Below, piece after piece: positions 1-5,005 of a stretch of DNA of 5,053 nt (within the stretch, counting starts at the first letter, position 1; the number at the start of each line of letters is the position of its first letter). Where the stretch lies: positions 1 through 5,053 of the forward strand of contig CAZXZC010000042.1 of assembly GCA_964645125.1 (NCBI GenBank). Direction: 5' to 3'. Under the pieces are notes generated by a model that was given only the letters and a program-made list of their open reading frames with translations, ran no database searches and was not told the origin of the DNA. The DNA comes from JBDKGD01 sp964645125 (GTDB lineage: Bacteria > Patescibacteriota > Minisyncoccia > UBA6257 > 2-01-FULL-56-20). The position numbers and the translations under genes are program-made.

Positions 1-39
1 ACTGAACTTCCACCAAAAGAACAAAGAAGGCCACATTAG
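1..39 (+). CDS. Possible 3' end of a rightward gene (partial, uncertain)
   Basis: Frame 1 is open from the window edge to a TAG at 37-39 and would end a protein in TELPPKEQRRPH. A rightward terminator hairpin follows 23 bp later, as expected at the end of a rightward gene converging on the leftward GIY-YIG gene. The second frame is also open, up to a TGA at 77-79 inside the hairpin, and would end ...LSPRRPNS. On the minus strand an ATG at 43-41 is open off the left edge. Twelve codons cannot separate these choices, so neither product nor frame is secure. Confidence 0.25.
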   Translation, partial: TELPPKEQRRPH

Positions 40-62
40 ACATTTCTTGGGATTATCCCCCA

Positions 63-93
63 GGCGACCTAATTCATGAGGTCGCCGAATTTT
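63..93 (+). terminator. Intrinsic terminator hairpin, mainly rightward
   Basis: GGCGACCT (63-70) pairs perfectly with AGGTCGCC (79-86) around an 8-base loop. Read rightward it is followed by GAATTTTATATT, a modest U-tract. Read leftward it is followed by TGGGGGATAATCC, which is not U-rich, so it is at best a weak terminator for the GIY-YIG gene that ends at 92. A smaller GGGATTATCCC hairpin at 49-59 lies next to it. It most likely separates two convergent transcription units. Confidence 0.6.
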
Positions 94-334
94 ATATTAA
101 TTCTAATTTTTTGGTGCGGGCGAGACGTTTTATTGCTGCTTCGCGCTTGAGGGCCTTGCTTCTCCCGTTTTGCTTTTCTTGGTATAGAAGTTTTACTGGC
201 CGACGGGACTTGGTGTATTTGGCACCAGTTTTACTCGTGTTGTGATCCCGCAGGCGCTTTTCAATATCATTCGTTATGCCAGTGTATAAACTCCCGTCAG
301 CGCATTTGAGGATGTATACAATATAGTGGTGCAT
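92..334 (-). CDS. GIY-YIG nuclease superfamily protein, UPF0213/YhbQ type
   Basis: This 80-residue protein is a single GIY-YIG domain. The motif pair is VYI (residues 6-8) and YTG (17-19), in the context VYILKCADGSLYTGITND. Further family residues are Arg27 in EKRLRDH, the GAKYT block (37-41), the RRPVKLLY strand (44-51) and Glu65 in ALKREAAIKRL, the expected metal-binding glutamate. The length is normal for the stand-alone UPF0213 family, and nothing is missing. Members are related to the nuclease domain of UvrC and SLX1 and are thought to act on DNA; the substrate is not evident here. The ATG at 334 is chosen because MHHYIVYIL is the usual compact N-terminus. No Shine-Dalgarno is visible before it. 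It lies 50 bp downstream of the response regulator, so it may be read through from that operon or use a weak promoter in the gap. A fragment of a homologous gene lies at 4308-4358. Confidence 0.93.
   Translation of the reverse strand: MHHYIVYILKCADGSLYTGITNDIEKRLRDHNTSKTGAKYTKSRRPVKLLYQEKQNGRSKALKREAAIKRLARTKKLELI
300..316. repeat. Direct repeat copy 1, within the intact GIY-YIG gene
   Basis: GCGCATTTGAGGATGTA is identical to 4324-4340. The similarity extends with mismatches on both sides (TC one base to the left, ACA one base to the right) up to the CAT that encodes the start codon. It encodes YILKCA of the GIY-YIG N-terminus on the minus strand. Both copies have the same orientation, so they bracket the kinase-regulator cassette as a direct repeat. 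Confidence 0.85.
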
Positions 335-351
335 GGAGTAGTGAGAGTCTT

Positions 352-380
352 GATATAGTTACAAAACCATCTCCGCGCAA
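352..380 (-). promoter_or_regulatory. Possible weak promoter for the GIY-YIG gene
   Basis: On the minus strand, TTGCGC (380-375) and TATATC (357-352) are separated by exactly 17 bases in the gap between the response regulator and the GIY-YIG gene. The match to TTGACA/TATAAT is 3 of 6 and 4 of 6, so this is only suggestive. It would give a leader of roughly 10-15 bases. Read-through from the upstream operon is an equally good explanation. Confidence 0.22.
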
Positions 381-384
381 CCAT

Positions 385-765
385 TTACTCCTCACTTTTT
401 TTATTAAGGAAAGTTTCTACTTTTTCTACTATATCGTTTAATGGGGTATCTGATTTTACAATATACTCAACCACACCCAGACCCTGGGCTCGTGCCTTAT
501 CTTCGTCTTGGCTCAGATTTGAAACAATAAATACTGGTGGAATTTCTCCGGCTTGTTTTGCCTTTTTGATAAACTCAAATCCATTGGGCTCGGGCATAAG
601 TATGTCTAACAATATAAGGTCAAAGTGAGCTTGTGCCAACTCAGCGAGTCCTTTTTCTCCGCCATGAGCCACTGTAACTTCAAATCCTACTGATTCCAAT
701 TTTATTCGCATTGCGTTTGCAAGCGGCTTTTCATCCTCCACAATTAGTATTTTCTTTTTACTCAT
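385..765 (-). CDS. Single-domain (CheY-like) response regulator
   Basis: This 126-residue protein is one receiver domain and nothing else. The acidic pocket is Glu10-Asp11 in ILIVEDE, and the phospho-acceptor is Asp54 in LILLDILMP. The switch Ser is Ser82 in FIVSN, and the conserved lysine is Lys104 in EYIVKSD, with Tyr101 as the aromatic switch residue. The fold is complete through the last helix (DIVEKVETFLNKK). There is no DNA-binding or enzymatic output domain, so signalling is probably by protein-protein contact or as a relay to another protein, as for CheY and Spo0F. It starts 21 bp after the stop of the histidine kinase on the same strand, so the two are almost certainly co-transcribed and a cognate pair. 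The ATG at 765 lacks a clear Shine-Dalgarno; MSKKKILIVEDE is a typical start for the family. Confidence 0.95.
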   Translation of the reverse strand: MSKKKILIVEDEKPLANAMRIKLESVGFEVTVAHGGEKGLAELAQAHFDLILLDILMPEPNGFEFIKKAKQAGEIPPVFIVSNLSQDEDKARAQGLGVVEYIVKSDTPLNDIVEKVETFLNKKSEE

Positions 766-786
766 ATGAAGAGTATATCATCACGC

Positions 787-3700
787 TTATTCGTGCGACA
801 AATTCTTTTTTCCTTTTTTCGCCTTCATTCCAGAAAGTGGTATGGTCACCGCAAATGTTGTACCTTTCCCCTCTGTTGAAGTAAAAGCAATGGAGCCACC
901 AGCCTCATCAATAATAGTTTTTACAATATAGAGCCCGAGGCCAGTTCCGTCCACATCGAGGGTACGTATGTTACTGGCGCGAAATAGCTTTTTAAAAATA
1001 TCTTTTTGTTGATGCGTGGGAATACCAACGCCGTTATCGATTACGCGGATTTTTAAATCTCCGGAAATATTTTTTTGGCCGTTTACTACGAATTCTAATG
1101 TTATGCTCCCACCCGATGGGGTGTACTTAGAAGCATTTGAGAGCAAATTTTGTATGATGATATGCAGTAATTGTTTATCAACTCGAATCTTGGGAATCGT
1201 TTCGGAATGGACAAATTTAAAGATTTGGCCTTTTTCGTCAAAATCTGGTTGTTGCTCTTTTATGACTGCCTGTGCAATTTTCACAACATCTTCATCGGTT
1301 GGATCGATAGAAAAGGTACCCATTTCCAATCGAGATACATTCAACAATGAGCGCACGAGCGTCATCATGCGCGTACTGGCATTTTTTATTTCTTTTACCA
1401 GTTCAAGATGCTTGCTCGACAGTGATGGTTTTTTTGAATCTAAAAGTAATTCGGTATACCAATTAATCGCAGTGAGCGGGGTGCGAAGCTGGTGGGACGC
1501 GAGCGAAACAAATTCAGTTTTCATTTTATCGATTTCTTCTTCCCTGCTCACATCCACAAACGTAAATACCACACCTATAACTTCATTTTGCTTTTTGACC
1601 GGAGAAGCATCGGCGCGAAGTGAAATCATAGAACCATCCGGCCTTTTGACGCGCAGTTTATCTCCTATCACAACCTCACCATTCATTGCTGCAAAAGCCT
1701 TTACTTCATTAAATGAAAGAATTCGATCTTCGGATTTGTGGTAAATGCCATAGATTTGAGGCCATTTTTCTGGGCTCACCTTGCGTGGCCCTTGTCCAAG
1801 CAACCGCTCTGCTTCTTTATTAAAAAAGATGAATGCTCCTCTTTGATCAACTACCACAATCCCCTCGGCGGCACTTTCTAAAATAGCGTGCGTGCGTGCA
1901 CGTTCTTCGTTAATCACGCGCACATATTCTCTTTCTTTTGTGACATCACGAAATACCTCCACAACTCCCACTATATTTTCTTGATCAAAAATGGGTGCTA
2001 CTGAAAGCTGGATTGGCAACAACACTCCATCTTTGCGGCGATATGATAGTTTTTCATCAGGCATAAACGTCGTCTTTTTCTTGGCACGCAACGCGCGAGT
2101 GGTAAATCGCTGGCCAGGAGCTACTACTGTTCCGTCCTCGCGAATCAAATCAACAACCTCCTCAATACGCCTTCCTAAAAGTTCCGCTCGACTAAACCCG
2201 AGTAATTTACAGCATTCCTCATTTACTGTTGTAATGCGCCCCTCTTTATTAGTGGCAAATAAACCGTCTCCTACGCCGTACAAGATAGCTTCGGTGCGCG
2301 CCTTTTCAGTTCGCAAACTCTTTGTCATCTCCTGGGCTATTTTCAAGGCCTCAAATCGCCTAATGTTTACATTTCGAATTAGCATAAAGCTGCCCGCTGA
2401 AAGCACTGCACCTAAAAATACAATGATCCATGGGAGGGTATCCCGAAATGAATCCGCGCCAAATCCAGTGGGGGCCGTAAAGCGAACTATCCAGGCATGA
2501 TTATAGAGTGGTATTTTTTCAAAACGCTCATACGCGGGATGCTCGGGAACTTGGTCGCTTTGGTACATACGATTTGCTTCATTTGCCTCACCCACGGAAG
2601 CTGCATCAAAAATCTCAATTCCAAGCTGGGTTGGCTGCCGCACAAATACACCAAGTACAAAATCTTTGATGCGAAATGCGCCGTACGCGTACCCAAACAA
2701 CGATGAGCGGCGCTCCTCTGGAGTGCGGTCGGCTGTGGCTGGTTTGTACAGCGCTTCGTACATTAAAAATCCTGTTTGTGCATCAATTCCATTTTCCTGC
2801 TTGAGCGTCACCGCACCGCTAACCCCTATTTCAGCCGAATCCCTCGCAAACGCCATAGCCCTCCTTCGTGTTGGCTCGCTCCACATATCATATCCAAAGG
2901 CGCGCTGATTCCGAGCATCAAATGGCTCCAGGTAGGTGACTGGTGCATATTCATCCCTTGTTCCTGCAGGGGTAATAGCGAAATCGCGAAACCCATCAGC
3001 ATGAGCCTCGGCTATATATTTTGCTAAAGATTGTTGCGTCACATATCTTGCCACTCCCAATCCCTGGATCCCCGGGTAATTTTCTTGTAAATTCAAACTA
3101 TTTACATAATTGCGCCATTCAGCTCTTTCTACGTTCTCTGAGGCATCAAATAGGCCGCGTGCGCCACGGAGCAAATCAACATACGCAACCAAACGTTCAT
3201 TAAGAGTAGAAAATGCTCGATTCGCACTAACATTAAAATCTGCTTCAGCATTCTGGATATTTATTCTTTTTGTCGTCCATGCCGCTCCTGCCGAAAACAG
3301 CAATACTATTATTGCAACTATGGTTGGCAACACAAAGCCTTTCTTTTTATTACTATCTGGAGAATTTTCTCGCAGTGCGCGCACGATATATACCCATAAA
3401 AGCAAAACAAAACTAAGAATAAACAGCGCAAGTGGAATAACATACTGAATAAATAAATTTTTTTCTTTCAGGAGTGCGGTGCTTTTTGCTTGCAAGACAA
3501 CAGATTCGACCGCTGTTTGGTTATGAAATCTGTTCCATGGATACAGTTTTGCTTTCGTTTTGAGGTCGTAATAGTACGCCTCAGTATCATCTCGATACTT
3601 AATAATATGGCCTGTATACGGTTCAACCCATAGCTGGAGCGTCACATCTAAGCCAATACCCTTACTCTTTCCAACATCTGGAAGCACTCCCGAAAGCTCT

Positions 3701-4263
3701 CGTGTTTGATCCGCAGTAAATTCAGCTTCATATCGATACACCGGAAGGCCGTAGAGCATTTCATTGTCTTGGTACTCCATTAGCGCAGGCGCGTCATAAT
3801 TGACATGCCAATAGGTAAATTCTGATTTATCGGGAACTTGCGCGGCCCACCCCTTCATCCGAGGCCCAAAGAGATAGCCATCACGCGGATGATCACCTCC
3901 GTCAGCGCGATGCATACCCGTGTGCTCATCTATCGCATATGTGCGCAGCACCGAGAAAATTGGCTCTCCCGCCAACGTACGAACATCGAATTTATTTTCA
4001 ATCATTAGTATGCCGTTATTTTCAGATACTGCTTTGTACGAAAAAGTACTGGCAGATTGTCGCTCGCCACTAAACGTTTTTGTAGCTGGATTATAAAAAT
4101 TGTCGAATGACTGAACCGATGCAGAATAAGAAAAATCTTGAGCGAACTCAAGAAACTCTGCTTGTAACACACTCCGCCACATAACCAACGCCAACAGACA
4201 CGTAAAGCCAACTACCAATCGAAGCGTGCGCCACTGCAAAATATTTTTTTGAAATACACCCAT
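787..4263 (-). CDS. Dual-sensor membrane histidine kinase: DUF3068-like + CHASE + PAS-PAS + HisKA/HATPase_c
   Basis: This 1158-residue protein autophosphorylates on His and should pass the phosphoryl group to the CheY-like protein encoded 21 bp downstream. Order of parts: membrane helix 13-33; extracytoplasmic domain 34-270, resembling DUF3068/PorA (FTYWHVNYDAPALMEYQ, then YGLPVYRYEAEF at about 149-182, and LQLWVEPYTGHIIKY at 209-223); helix 271-294; short cytoplasmic loop; helix 309-330; CHASE domain about 340-600 (GLGVARYV, APVTYLEPF, AFGYDMWSEPTRRRAM, TGFLMYEALY); helix 610-630; linker helix; PAS1 about 657-776; PAS2 about 791-908; H-box with His924 (ASHQLRTPL); N-box Asn1039/Asn1043; G1 DNGVGI (1076-1081); F-box FKKLFRA; G2 GTGLGL (1106-1111). 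All catalytic boxes are intact. There is no HAMP and no receiver domain. His924 is followed by Gln instead of the commoner Glu/Asp. The ATG at 4263 directly precedes the first helix, without a Shine-Dalgarno. Kinase and CHASE are certain; the DUF3068 call is from pattern memory. Confidence 0.95.
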   Translation of the reverse strand: MGVFQKNILQWRTLRLVVGFTCLLALVMWRSVLQAEFLEFAQDFSYSASVQSFDNFYNPATKTFSGERQSASTFSYKAVSENNGILMIENKFDVRTLAGEPIFSVLRTYAIDEHTGMHRADGGDHPRDGYLFGPRMKGWAAQVPDKSEFTYWHVNYDAPALMEYQDNEMLYGLPVYRYEAEFTADQTRELSGVLPDVGKSKGIGLDVTLQLWVEPYTGHIIKYRDDTEAYYYDLKTKAKLYPWNRFHNQTAVESVVLQAKSTALLKEKNLFIQYVIPLALFILSFVLLLWVYIVRALRENSPDSNKKKGFVLPTIVAIIVLLFSAGAAWTTKRINIQNAEADFNVSANRAFSTLNERLVAYVDLLRGARGLFDASENVERAEWRNYVNSLNLQENYPGIQGLGVARYVTQQSLAKYIAEAHADGFRDFAITPAGTRDEYAPVTYLEPFDARNQRAFGYDMWSEPTRRRAMAFARDSAEIGVSGAVTLKQENGIDAQTGFLMYEALYKPATADRTPEERRSSLFGYAYGAFRIKDFVLGVFVRQPTQLGIEIFDAASVGEANEANRMYQSDQVPEHPAYERFEKIPLYNHAWIVRFTAPTGFGADSFRDTLPWIIVFLGAVLSAGSFMLIRNVNIRRFEALKIAQEMTKSLRTEKARTEAILYGVGDGLFATNKEGRITTVNEECCKLLGFSRAELLGRRIEEVVDLIREDGTVVAPGQRFTTRALRAKKKTTFMPDEKLSYRRKDGVLLPIQLSVAPIFDQENIVGVVEVFRDVTKEREYVRVINEERARTHAILESAAEGIVVVDQRGAFIFFNKEAERLLGQGPRKVSPEKWPQIYGIYHKSEDRILSFNEVKAFAAMNGEVVIGDKLRVKRPDGSMISLRADASPVKKQNEVIGVVFTFVDVSREEEIDKMKTEFVSLASHQLRTPLTAINWYTELLLDSKKPSLSSKHLELVKEIKNASTRMMTLVRSLLNVSRLEMGTFSIDPTDEDVVKIAQAVIKEQQPDFDEKGQIFKFVHSETIPKIRVDKQLLHIIIQNLLSNASKYTPSGGSITLEFVVNGQKNISGDLKIRVIDNGVGIPTHQQKDIFKKLFRASNIRTLDVDGTGLGLYIVKTIIDEAGGSIAFTSTEGKGTTFAVTIPLSGMKAKKGKKNLSHE

Positions 4264-4304
4264 GGTATGGTACGTGTGTTTGTGCTGATAGAAATATCTT
4301 TTTT

Positions 4305-4310
4305 ATTATA
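4305..4310 (-). promoter_or_regulatory. -10 element of the kinase-regulator operon
   Basis: The minus strand reads a perfect TATAAT followed by an A-rich stretch, 41 bases before the kinase ATG. It would give a leader of about 35 bases starting near 4298. The -35 position at 17-bp spacing is TCAAAT, a poor match, so an activator or a lineage-specific sigma factor preference may be involved. The element lies within the decayed GIY-YIG fragment (codons for LYN). Confidence 0.45.
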
Positions 4311-4358
4311 CAGTATGTCATCGGCGCATTTGAGGATGTAGACACTGTAGCTGGACAT
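4308..4358 (-). pseudogene. N-terminal fragment of a second GIY-YIG gene
   Basis: Read leftward from an ATG at 4358, the first 17 codons are MSSYSVYILKCADDILY. This aligns without gaps to MHHYIVYILKCADGSLY, the start of the intact gene at 334, with 11 of 17 residues identical and the start codons in register. After LY the reading continues as NKKDISISTNTRT, which has no GIY-YIG character: the YTG motif, the Arg and the Glu are all missing. The frame closes at 4212 inside the kinase gene. It is therefore a 5' remnant of a paralogue, cut where the kinase leader begins. The identity includes a 17-base exact match, which makes chance unlikely. Confidence 0.65.
4324..4340. repeat. Direct repeat copy 2, within the GIY-YIG remnant
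   Basis: GCGCATTTGAGGATGTA is identical to 300-316 and has the same orientation. Copies 1 and 2 are about 4.0 kb apart and enclose both two-component genes. Recombination between them would excise the cassette and leave a full, in-frame GIY-YIG gene. Confidence 0.85.
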
Positions 4359-4405
4359 AAATATCATTCTGCCCCATATATCAGGCTATTTTAGAGTTCT
4401 TTAGA

Positions 4406-4433
4406 TTGATTTTTCTTGATTTTTCAGTATGAT
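4406..4433 (+). promoter_or_regulatory. Promoter of tRNA-Gln
   Basis: TTGATT (4406-4411; 4 of 6 to TTGACA) and TATGAT (4428-4433; 5 of 6 to TATAAT) are separated by 16 bases of T-rich sequence. The predicted start near 4440 is just before the mature tRNA 5' end at 4443, so the 5' leader would be very short. The element is divergent from the kinase promoter about 100 bp away. Confidence 0.5.
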
Positions 4434-4442
4434 AAAGACCAT

Positions 4443-4516
4443 TGCGGGATCGTCTAACGGTAGGACTCCGCCCTCTGGAGGCGGCTATCTTGGTTCGAAT
4501 CCAGGTCCCGCAGCCA
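4443..4516 (+). tRNA. tRNA-Gln (anticodon CTG), CCA encoded
   Basis: The full cloverleaf can be folded by hand. The acceptor TGCGGGA (4443-4449) pairs with TCCCGCA (4506-4512), followed by discriminator G4513 and genomic CCA 4514-4516. The D stem GTCT/GGAC closes the loop AACGGTA. The anticodon stem CCGCC (4468-4472)/GGCGG (4480-4484) closes the loop CTCTGGA, which places CTG at 4475-4477. There is a short variable region CTAT, then T stem CTTGG/CCAGG around TTCGAAT (4494-4500). The U1-A72 first pair, UC at positions 8-9 and G73 are all glutamine tRNA hallmarks and support the identity beyond the anticodon. The CUG anticodon reads only CAG, so a UUG tRNA should exist elsewhere. Confidence 0.97.
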
Positions 4517-4570
4517 ATTAGGACGCAGTATCGAGGGAGACCGGAGAGCCTCAATTTTCTACATTTTTCT

Positions 4571-4602
4571 AACGTCAGTTCGAATCCCAAAATCGTCACC
4601 CA
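4571..4602 (+). other. tRNA 3'-half-like fragment
   Basis: GTTCGAATCC (4578-4587) repeats the T-arm of the tRNA-Gln (4493-4502) exactly. It continues as CAAAATCGTCACCCA, which looks like a T-stem 3' strand, an acceptor 3' strand and a near-CCA end. The matching 5' halves (TTGGG before the T-loop, and an acceptor 5' strand) are absent, so no complete tRNA can be folded. It reads as a remnant of another tRNA gene or of an attachment-site duplication. Confidence 0.4.
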
Positions 4603-4617
4603 TCCTGGATTCGTACC
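4596..4617. repeat. Imperfect 22-bp repeat, copy A (T-arm-like)
   Basis: 18 of 22 bases match 4677-4698 in the same orientation, 81 bp away. It contains GGATTCGTACC, which on the minus strand is a T-arm with one change (GGTACGAATCC). It overlaps the tail of the preceding tRNA-like fragment. Confidence 0.4.
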
Positions 4618-4670
4618 ACTACTTCGGATCGATTGGTTTTAAAGATTCTTTTAAATTTATTTCAACGACA

Positions 4671-4700
4671 GCGGGATCACCTATCTCGGATTCGAACCGC
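4671..4700 (+). other. Internally deleted tRNA-Gln-like sequence
   Basis: GCGGGATC (4671-4678) equals bases 4444-4451 of the tRNA-Gln. After two bases, CTATCTCGG (4681-4689) matches its variable region and T stem (CTATCTTGG, 4485-4493; 8 of 9). Then one extra A and TTCGAA complete the T-loop start. This is what remains if the D and anticodon arms are removed. GCGG and CCGC at the ends can still pair. The alternative reading is a minus-strand T-arm, since GGTTCGAATCC is exact there. It cannot be a working tRNA in either reading. Confidence 0.4.
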
Positions 4701-4736
4701 ACAAATATTGTTAAATAATATTATTTGTGGTATTTT
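4700..4736 (+). other. AT-rich hairpin, possible weak terminator
   Basis: CACAAATA (4700-4707) pairs with TATTTGTG (4722-4729), and the stem continues inward past one T-T mismatch (TGTT/AATA, including one G-T pair) to a small loop. TATTTT follows. It could end transcription from the tRNA unit or fold at the start of the next unit; low GC makes it weak. An alternative is that TTGTTA (4708-4713) and TATTTT (4731-4736), 17 bp apart, form a promoter for the small ORF downstream. Confidence 0.3.
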
Positions 4737-4750
4737 ATAGCCAATTTCAG

Positions 4751-4761
4751 GGATAATATCC
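4751..4761. promoter_or_regulatory. 11-bp palindrome, possible operator
   Basis: GGATAATATCC is a perfect palindrome about an A, located 49 bp before the start codon of the small ORF and overlapping a GATAAT that could serve as a -10 element. The position suits a repressor site or a promoter core. No regulator is encoded nearby that would identify it. Confidence 0.3.
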
Positions 4762-4768
4762 TTGGGAT

Positions 4769-4788
4769 TATGGTAGTTCTTTACCATA
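4769..4788 (+). promoter_or_regulatory. Leader hairpin upstream of the small ORF
   Basis: TATGGTA (4769-4775) pairs perfectly with TACCATA (4782-4788) around GTTCTT. It ends 8 bases before the Shine-Dalgarno. It may be a 5' stabiliser or translation control element if the transcript starts upstream; if transcription starts within it, the symmetry could instead be a protein site. Confidence 0.3.
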
Positions 4789-4796
4789 TGAATATG

Positions 4797-4803
4797 AAGG
4801 GAG
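4797..4803 (+). promoter_or_regulatory. Strong Shine-Dalgarno of the small ORF
   Basis: AAGGGAG ends 7 bases before the ATG at 4811, an ideal spacing. It decides the start of the small ORF, since the frame stays open upstream to 4757 without another ATG. None of the three leftward genes in the window has a comparable site. Confidence 0.6.
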
Positions 4804-4810
4804 AACGCGC

Positions 4811-4945
4811 ATGCTTCGATCGCGTGAAGAGGTTATCTCGCGGTGCAAAGCGATCCTCGACCGACCGGATATCGTCCGTACGGTAGAGAGCAGCAGCTCT
4901 TTCACGACAACGCACGATCGTTTTATGGATTCTAAGAATCCTTAA
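4811..4945 (+). CDS. Small ORF, 44 residues, unrecognised
   Basis: I do not recognise this protein. It begins MLRSREEVISRCKAILDRPD, continues IVRTVESSSSFTTTHDR and ends FMDSKNP. The first about 26 residues are charged and could form a helix with a proline break; the rest is Ser/Thr-rich and probably unstructured. There is one Cys (residue 12), no signal peptide and no membrane helix. Support for a real gene is contextual: a strong Shine-Dalgarno at ideal spacing, and a strong terminator starting 8 bp after the TAA. Its first 37 codons are about 56% GC and rich in CG dinucleotides, while the 100 bases upstream are strongly AT-rich, so it stands out from its surroundings. A 62-codon frame on the opposite strand (4969-4781) is open too but lacks a ribosome site and runs through the terminator. 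A structured small RNA is the main alternative. Confidence 0.6.
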   Translation: MLRSREEVISRCKAILDRPDIVRTVESSSSFTTTHDRFMDSKNP

Positions 4946-4952
4946 AACAACG

Positions 4953-4990
4953 GGCCTGGTCGCTCTCATGCGATCAGGCCATTTCTTTAT
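4953..4990 (+). terminator. Strong intrinsic terminator, probably bidirectional
   Basis: GGCCTGGTCGC (4953-4963) pairs with GCGATCAGGCC (4970-4980): 11 pairs with one G-T, and loop TCTCAT. Rightward it is followed by ATTTCTTTATT. Leftward the stem is followed by GTTGTTTT, so it can also end the leftward gene that stops at 5006. It sits exactly between the two convergent units. Confidence 0.88.
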
Positions 4991-5005
4991 TCCCGGACAA
5001 AATCT

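Noticed and set aside
1016..1744. 242-codon rightward open frame inside the kinase gene
   Set aside because: It is antisense to intact HisKA/HATPase_c and PAS coding sequence; the serine-rich composition is typical of a shadow frame.
4148..4345. 65-codon leftward frame overlapping the kinase start
   Set aside because: It begins with GTG inside the GIY-YIG remnant but out of its frame, and overlaps the kinase N-terminus; no domain character.
4530..4570. Possible terminator right after tRNA-Gln (GAGG...CCTC before a T-rich stretch)
   Set aside because: Only 4 pairs form and the inner 12 bases do not pair, so it is not a convincing intrinsic terminator.
4381..4599. 72-codon leftward open frame starting MTILGFELT
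   Set aside because: It runs antisense through the tRNA-Gln gene; the GTWIRTKI-type stretch is the well-known false translation of a tRNA complement.
47..4771. CTTGGGATTAT occurs at 47-57 and 4761-4771 (one base uncertain at the edges)
   Set aside because: An 11-base match between two sites is expected by chance a few times in 5 kb, and the flanks do not agree.
4781..4969. 62-codon leftward open frame
   Set aside because: It is the reverse of the small ORF, starts inside the terminator stem, has no ribosome site and encodes an arginine-rich shadow.
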